From an uncultured Eubacteriales bacterium (GTDB lineage: Bacteria; Bacillota; Clostridia; Monoglobales; UMGS1388): 8,306 bases of DNA. The position numbers and the translations under genes are program-made. Within the stretch, counting starts at the first letter, position 1. Every line of letters begins with the position of its first letter. Location of the stretch: positions 1 through 8,306 of the forward strand of contig URVP01000059.1 of the NCBI GenBank assembly GCA_900551345.1. Direction: 5' to 3'. Shown here in pieces: positions 6,381 through 8,306 of the stretch. The notes beneath the pieces were generated by a model that saw only the letters and a program-made list of their open reading frames with translations, did not search any database and had not been told where the DNA came from.

Positions 6381-6689
6381 TTATTTTTCGAGCATTTCAA
6401 GAATTGCGTTCTTTGTCTGCACACCTATAGCCTTTGCTGTTACCTCGCCGTTTTTAATAACAACGAGAGTAGGTATGCTCACAATCTTAAAGGACACGGA
6501 AAGCTCAGGCTGCTCATCCACATTAACTTTACCGACCTTTATATCATCACGCTCATTGGCAATTTCGGCAATGACAGGTGCAATCATCTGGCAAGGACCA
6601 CACCATGTAGCCCAGAAATCAAGAAGTACCGGTTTATCTGAATTAGTTACTTCCGAATCAAAATTATCTTTTGTTATAATTATTTCCAT
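6381..6689 (-). CDS. trxA: Thioredoxin
   Basis: This 102-residue protein is a complete, single-domain cytoplasmic thioredoxin, the usual length. The active site is W29-C30-G31-P32-C33, the buried aspartate is D24 (LLDFWATWC), and the cis-proline is P73 (VSIPTLVV). The C-terminal strand and helix are present, ending EMLEK. There is no signal peptide. It reduces protein disulfides, accepting electrons from a reductase; the FTR-like gene directly downstream is the likely donor. The start is well supported: AAGGAG lies eight bases upstream of the ATG. A promoter at 6714-6743 precedes it, so it heads its own two-gene operon although it follows the phosphoesterase gene on the same strand. Whether this is the organism's only thioredoxin cannot be seen from the window. 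Confidence 0.96.
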   Translation of the reverse strand: MEIIITKDNFDSEVTNSDKPVLLDFWATWCGPCQMIAPVIAEIANERDDIKVGKVNVDEQPELSVSFKIVSIPTLVVIKNGEVTAKAIGVQTKNAILEMLEK

Positions 6690-6713
6690 AGTATCAGCTC
6701 CTTACACTAATAT

Positions 6714-6743
6714 ATTTTAGCATACTTTTCGTAATTTTGTCAA
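6714..6743 (-). promoter_or_regulatory. Sigma-A promoter of the thioredoxin operon
   Basis: On the minus strand, TTGACA (6738-6743) is followed after 18 bases by TAAAAT (6714-6719), preceded by TGC, which makes an extended -10. It lies in the 72-base gap between the phosphoesterase stop and the thioredoxin start, with a predicted transcription start near 6707. I see no operator-like repeat in it. Confidence 0.8.
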
Positions 6744-6761
6744 TGGAGCAAATAGAGAAAA

Positions 6762-8306
6762 CTAATCAGCCTTACGCAGTATAATCGCATCATTACGAAG
6801 AATGTAACTGCTGCTTTCATCATTCTTACCTGTTATTATAAACCTGAATTGCTTATCTCCTGCGGAATTAAAAGAATATTTACCCACGGTAACAGTCTTG
6901 ACGGTTTCATCCGTGGAATATTCATCAATTTCCTCAGTTCCTATATATTTTTCAGACTGAGGCAGATAAATACGGAATTTGCCTGCGTCAATACCGCTCT
7001 TAAATGCAACGCTTATCTCCCATTTGCCTGATGAGGGAATATTTACTGAATATTCAACATAATCTCCGGTTTCGTCGGCACTTAACATATTGTATTTATC
7101 ACCGCTGCATTCGCCGTCGGTAACATCCTTTTCCTCTGCTCCCGATGAAGCAGTCACAAGACTTTCGCACTCGTACAACAGGGTATTGGGGTCAAGTACG
7201 GGGCGGTCTTCATCAAGCATACACGCCTCAAGCGAAACAGAAAGGGGCGTCAAGTCATTAAAGTTATTCCACAAAAAGATTTTAAGCCTGTCTCCCGGCT
7301 GCATTGAGTCAGCCTCAACAGCAGGTGTGCGCACTTTAATTGAAACACATCCGCCGTCTGATTCAGTATATGCCGGAATCGTCACAGGATCAGCAATCTT
7401 TAAATCGGTTAGTTGATTGTCCGAATTATACTTTGCCATTGCGAGAACAAAATTATACTCAGTATCCGAATCGTTTGACAAAACGGTTTGAGCGAATATG
7501 CTACCCGTGTCATCACGATACAAAGAATCAAGAGCTGCATCGTCCTTTATAAATCCGCAGTAGTCAAGACTAAGCCCGGGAGCAGATGACACAGGGTTAT
7601 TTTTAACGATTGAAAAGCTGTCCACCGCTTCCATGGTGTCCGTTCTGTAGGTTGTAAAAGAGAGTTGTCTGCCGTTCACTTTCACATAAGAAAAAGTAGG
7701 AACTTGCAGCTGACTGTTTACCGCAGCAAAATCAGGGTCGGTAAGTTCTATGTCATAATATTTGCTTCCGCTGGGCGAATTGCCCGTTACATAAAAGGTG
7801 CCTTCGGGATTAATTATATTTCCGTTTTCATCCGTGTTTAGCTCCGATTGTACCTGATTGCCCTTCATAAGATAAGTTCTTACATAAACATGGTCATGAC
7901 CCATCAAAACCAGATCTATGCCAAGTTCGTCTATAACGGGAACCATACCGTTTATAAAGCGCTCAACATATGCTCCGGTATAGTGTTCGGTAGTGCTGTA
8001 TATGGAATGGTGAAACATAAGTACCTTCCACTTTGCATCGGGATTTGCCGCTGTCGCTTCTCTCATAAAGGCAACATGCTCCGAAACAGTAGTATTATTT
8101 GTATTTAAAAACATAAACAAAGTATTGCCGTAGGTGTAATAATAATCTCCGTCCTCACCGCCGCTTGAGGTCTTCCCGTATTGGGTGAGATTGGGCAGAT
8201 TAAAGTGAAGCGAATAATGCTGAGCTCCTGCTTCATGATTGCCCTGAACGGGAGCAAGGGGCAGAGTTCTTAGAATCTCCGGACTGAAAAAAGCGTTATA
8301 ATGGCT
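6762..8306 (-). CDS. Calcineurin-like metallophosphoesterase with C-terminal binding module, 5' truncated by the window edge
   Basis: The frame stays open to the right edge, so 514 residues are visible and the N-terminus is missing. The TTG and ATG codons near 8120 and 8114 are internal, because the frame upstream encodes conserved sequence. Numbering from the edge, metal-binding motifs are G22-N-H-E25, F98-H-H-S101 and G136-H-D-H139, the second half of the PF00149-type two-metal phosphoesterase core, closest in style to purple-acid-phosphatase-like enzymes. The first metal motifs (D.H, GD..) must lie outside. Residues ~240-365 resemble a beta-rich linker domain frequent in clostridial surface enzymes (KIFLWNNFNDLTPL). 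Residues ~376-514 look like a CBM6/35-type galactose-binding fold (YECESL, GDYVEYSVNIP, final DAIILRKAD). This suggests a secreted or cell-surface enzyme releasing phosphate from an organic substrate, but no signal peptide can be checked. There is no obvious terminator before the thioredoxin promoter. Confidence 0.9.
   Translation of the reverse strand, partial: SHYNAFFSPEILRTLPLAPVQGNHEAGAQHYSLHFNLPNLTQYGKTSSGGEDGDYYYTYGNTLFMFLNTNNTTVSEHVAFMREATAANPDAKWKVLMFHHSIYSTTEHYTGAYVERFINGMVPVIDELGIDLVLMGHDHVYVRTYLMKGNQVQSELNTDENGNIINPEGTFYVTGNSPSGSKYYDIELTDPDFAAVNSQLQVPTFSYVKVNGRQLSFTTYRTDTMEAVDSFSIVKNNPVSSAPGLSLDYCGFIKDDAALDSLYRDDTGSIFAQTVLSNDSDTEYNFVLAMAKYNSDNQLTDLKIADPVTIPAYTESDGGCVSIKVRTPAVEADSMQPGDRLKIFLWNNFNDLTPLSVSLEACMLDEDRPVLDPNTLLYECESLVTASSGAEEKDVTDGECSGDKYNMLSADETGDYVEYSVNIPSSGKWEISVAFKSGIDAGKFRIYLPQSEKYIGTEEIDEYSTDETVKTVTVGKYSFNSAGDKQFRFIITGKNDESSSYILRNDAIILRKAD

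Noticed and set aside
6359..6424. N-terminal extension of the FTR-like gene to 6424 (88 residues)
   Set aside because: It overlaps the 3' end of the thioredoxin gene by 44 bases and has no ribosome site, while the ATG at 6358 has AGAAGG at proper spacing.
5869..6641. Plus-strand open frames across 5869-6231, 6140-6430 and 6294-6641
   Set aside because: They lie opposite the MarR, FTR-like and thioredoxin genes or cross promoters and terminators, lack ribosome sites and have no recognisable protein features.
6689..6709. Six-base inverted repeat TAGTGT/ATACTA enclosing the thioredoxin ribosome site, as a translational switch
   Set aside because: The predicted transcription start (near 6707) leaves only part of the first arm in the RNA, and the stem is short and AT-rich.
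8114..8120. A start for the phosphoesterase at TTG 8120 or ATG 8114
   Set aside because: The same frame is open to 8306 and encodes the conserved GNHE metal motif at 8232-8243, so these codons are internal and the gene is cut by the window edge.

Overview
The window looks like chromosomal DNA from an anaerobic, low-to-moderate GC Firmicute, most likely a gut-type member of the Clostridia. The evidence is strong AGGAGG-type Shine-Dalgarno sites, GTG starts, near-consensus sigma-A promoters, heterodimeric ABC exporters under MarR control, a thioredoxin paired with a ferredoxin:thioredoxin-reductase-like iron-sulfur protein, and a surface-type phosphoesterase with a C-terminal binding module. 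I cannot name a genus or species from the sequence alone.

Left half, plus strand (1-4138): a three-gene operon. A MarR-family regulator is followed by two ABC half-transporters that together look like one heterodimeric exporter. The first half-transporter carries the degenerate Walker B and switch residues (Asp for Glu, Gln for His). The second carries the canonical ones together with a non-canonical ISQGQ signature. This is the complementary arrangement expected when one of the two ATP sites is catalytically dead. A 14-bp palindrome just downstream of an extended -10 box precedes the regulator and is a likely operator. The operon ends at a 17-bp hairpin shared with the convergent MATE gene.

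Middle, minus strand (4144-6014): a second MarR regulator and a MATE efflux pump with overlapping ORFs (shared ATGAGTAA). They are driven by a promoter with perfect TTGACA-N17-TATAAT boxes. One copy of a palindromic repeat fills the promoter spacer and a second copy lies over the start of the transcript, a clear autorepression layout. Two independently regulated efflux systems therefore face each other tail to tail.

Right, minus strand (6066-6743): a compact redox operon of thioredoxin (WCGPC) and a 66-residue six-cysteine protein of the ferredoxin:thioredoxin reductase catalytic-subunit type. It has its own promoter and a well-formed terminator. Its CxC pairs cover the same total span as the plant/cyanobacterial enzyme, but the middle pair is moved seven residues toward the N-terminus.

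Far right, minus strand (6762-8306): the 3' part of a large calcineurin-like metallophosphoesterase gene whose 5' end lies outside the window. It carries GNHE, HHS and GHDH motifs, a linker domain and a carbohydrate-binding-like C-terminal domain.

I see no mobile element, CRISPR array, tRNA or rRNA, and no gene-free stretch longer than about 210 bases. The window does not show an obviously new multi-gene system. The most unusual points are the rearranged cysteine spacing in the FTR-like protein and the operator architecture of the MATE operon.
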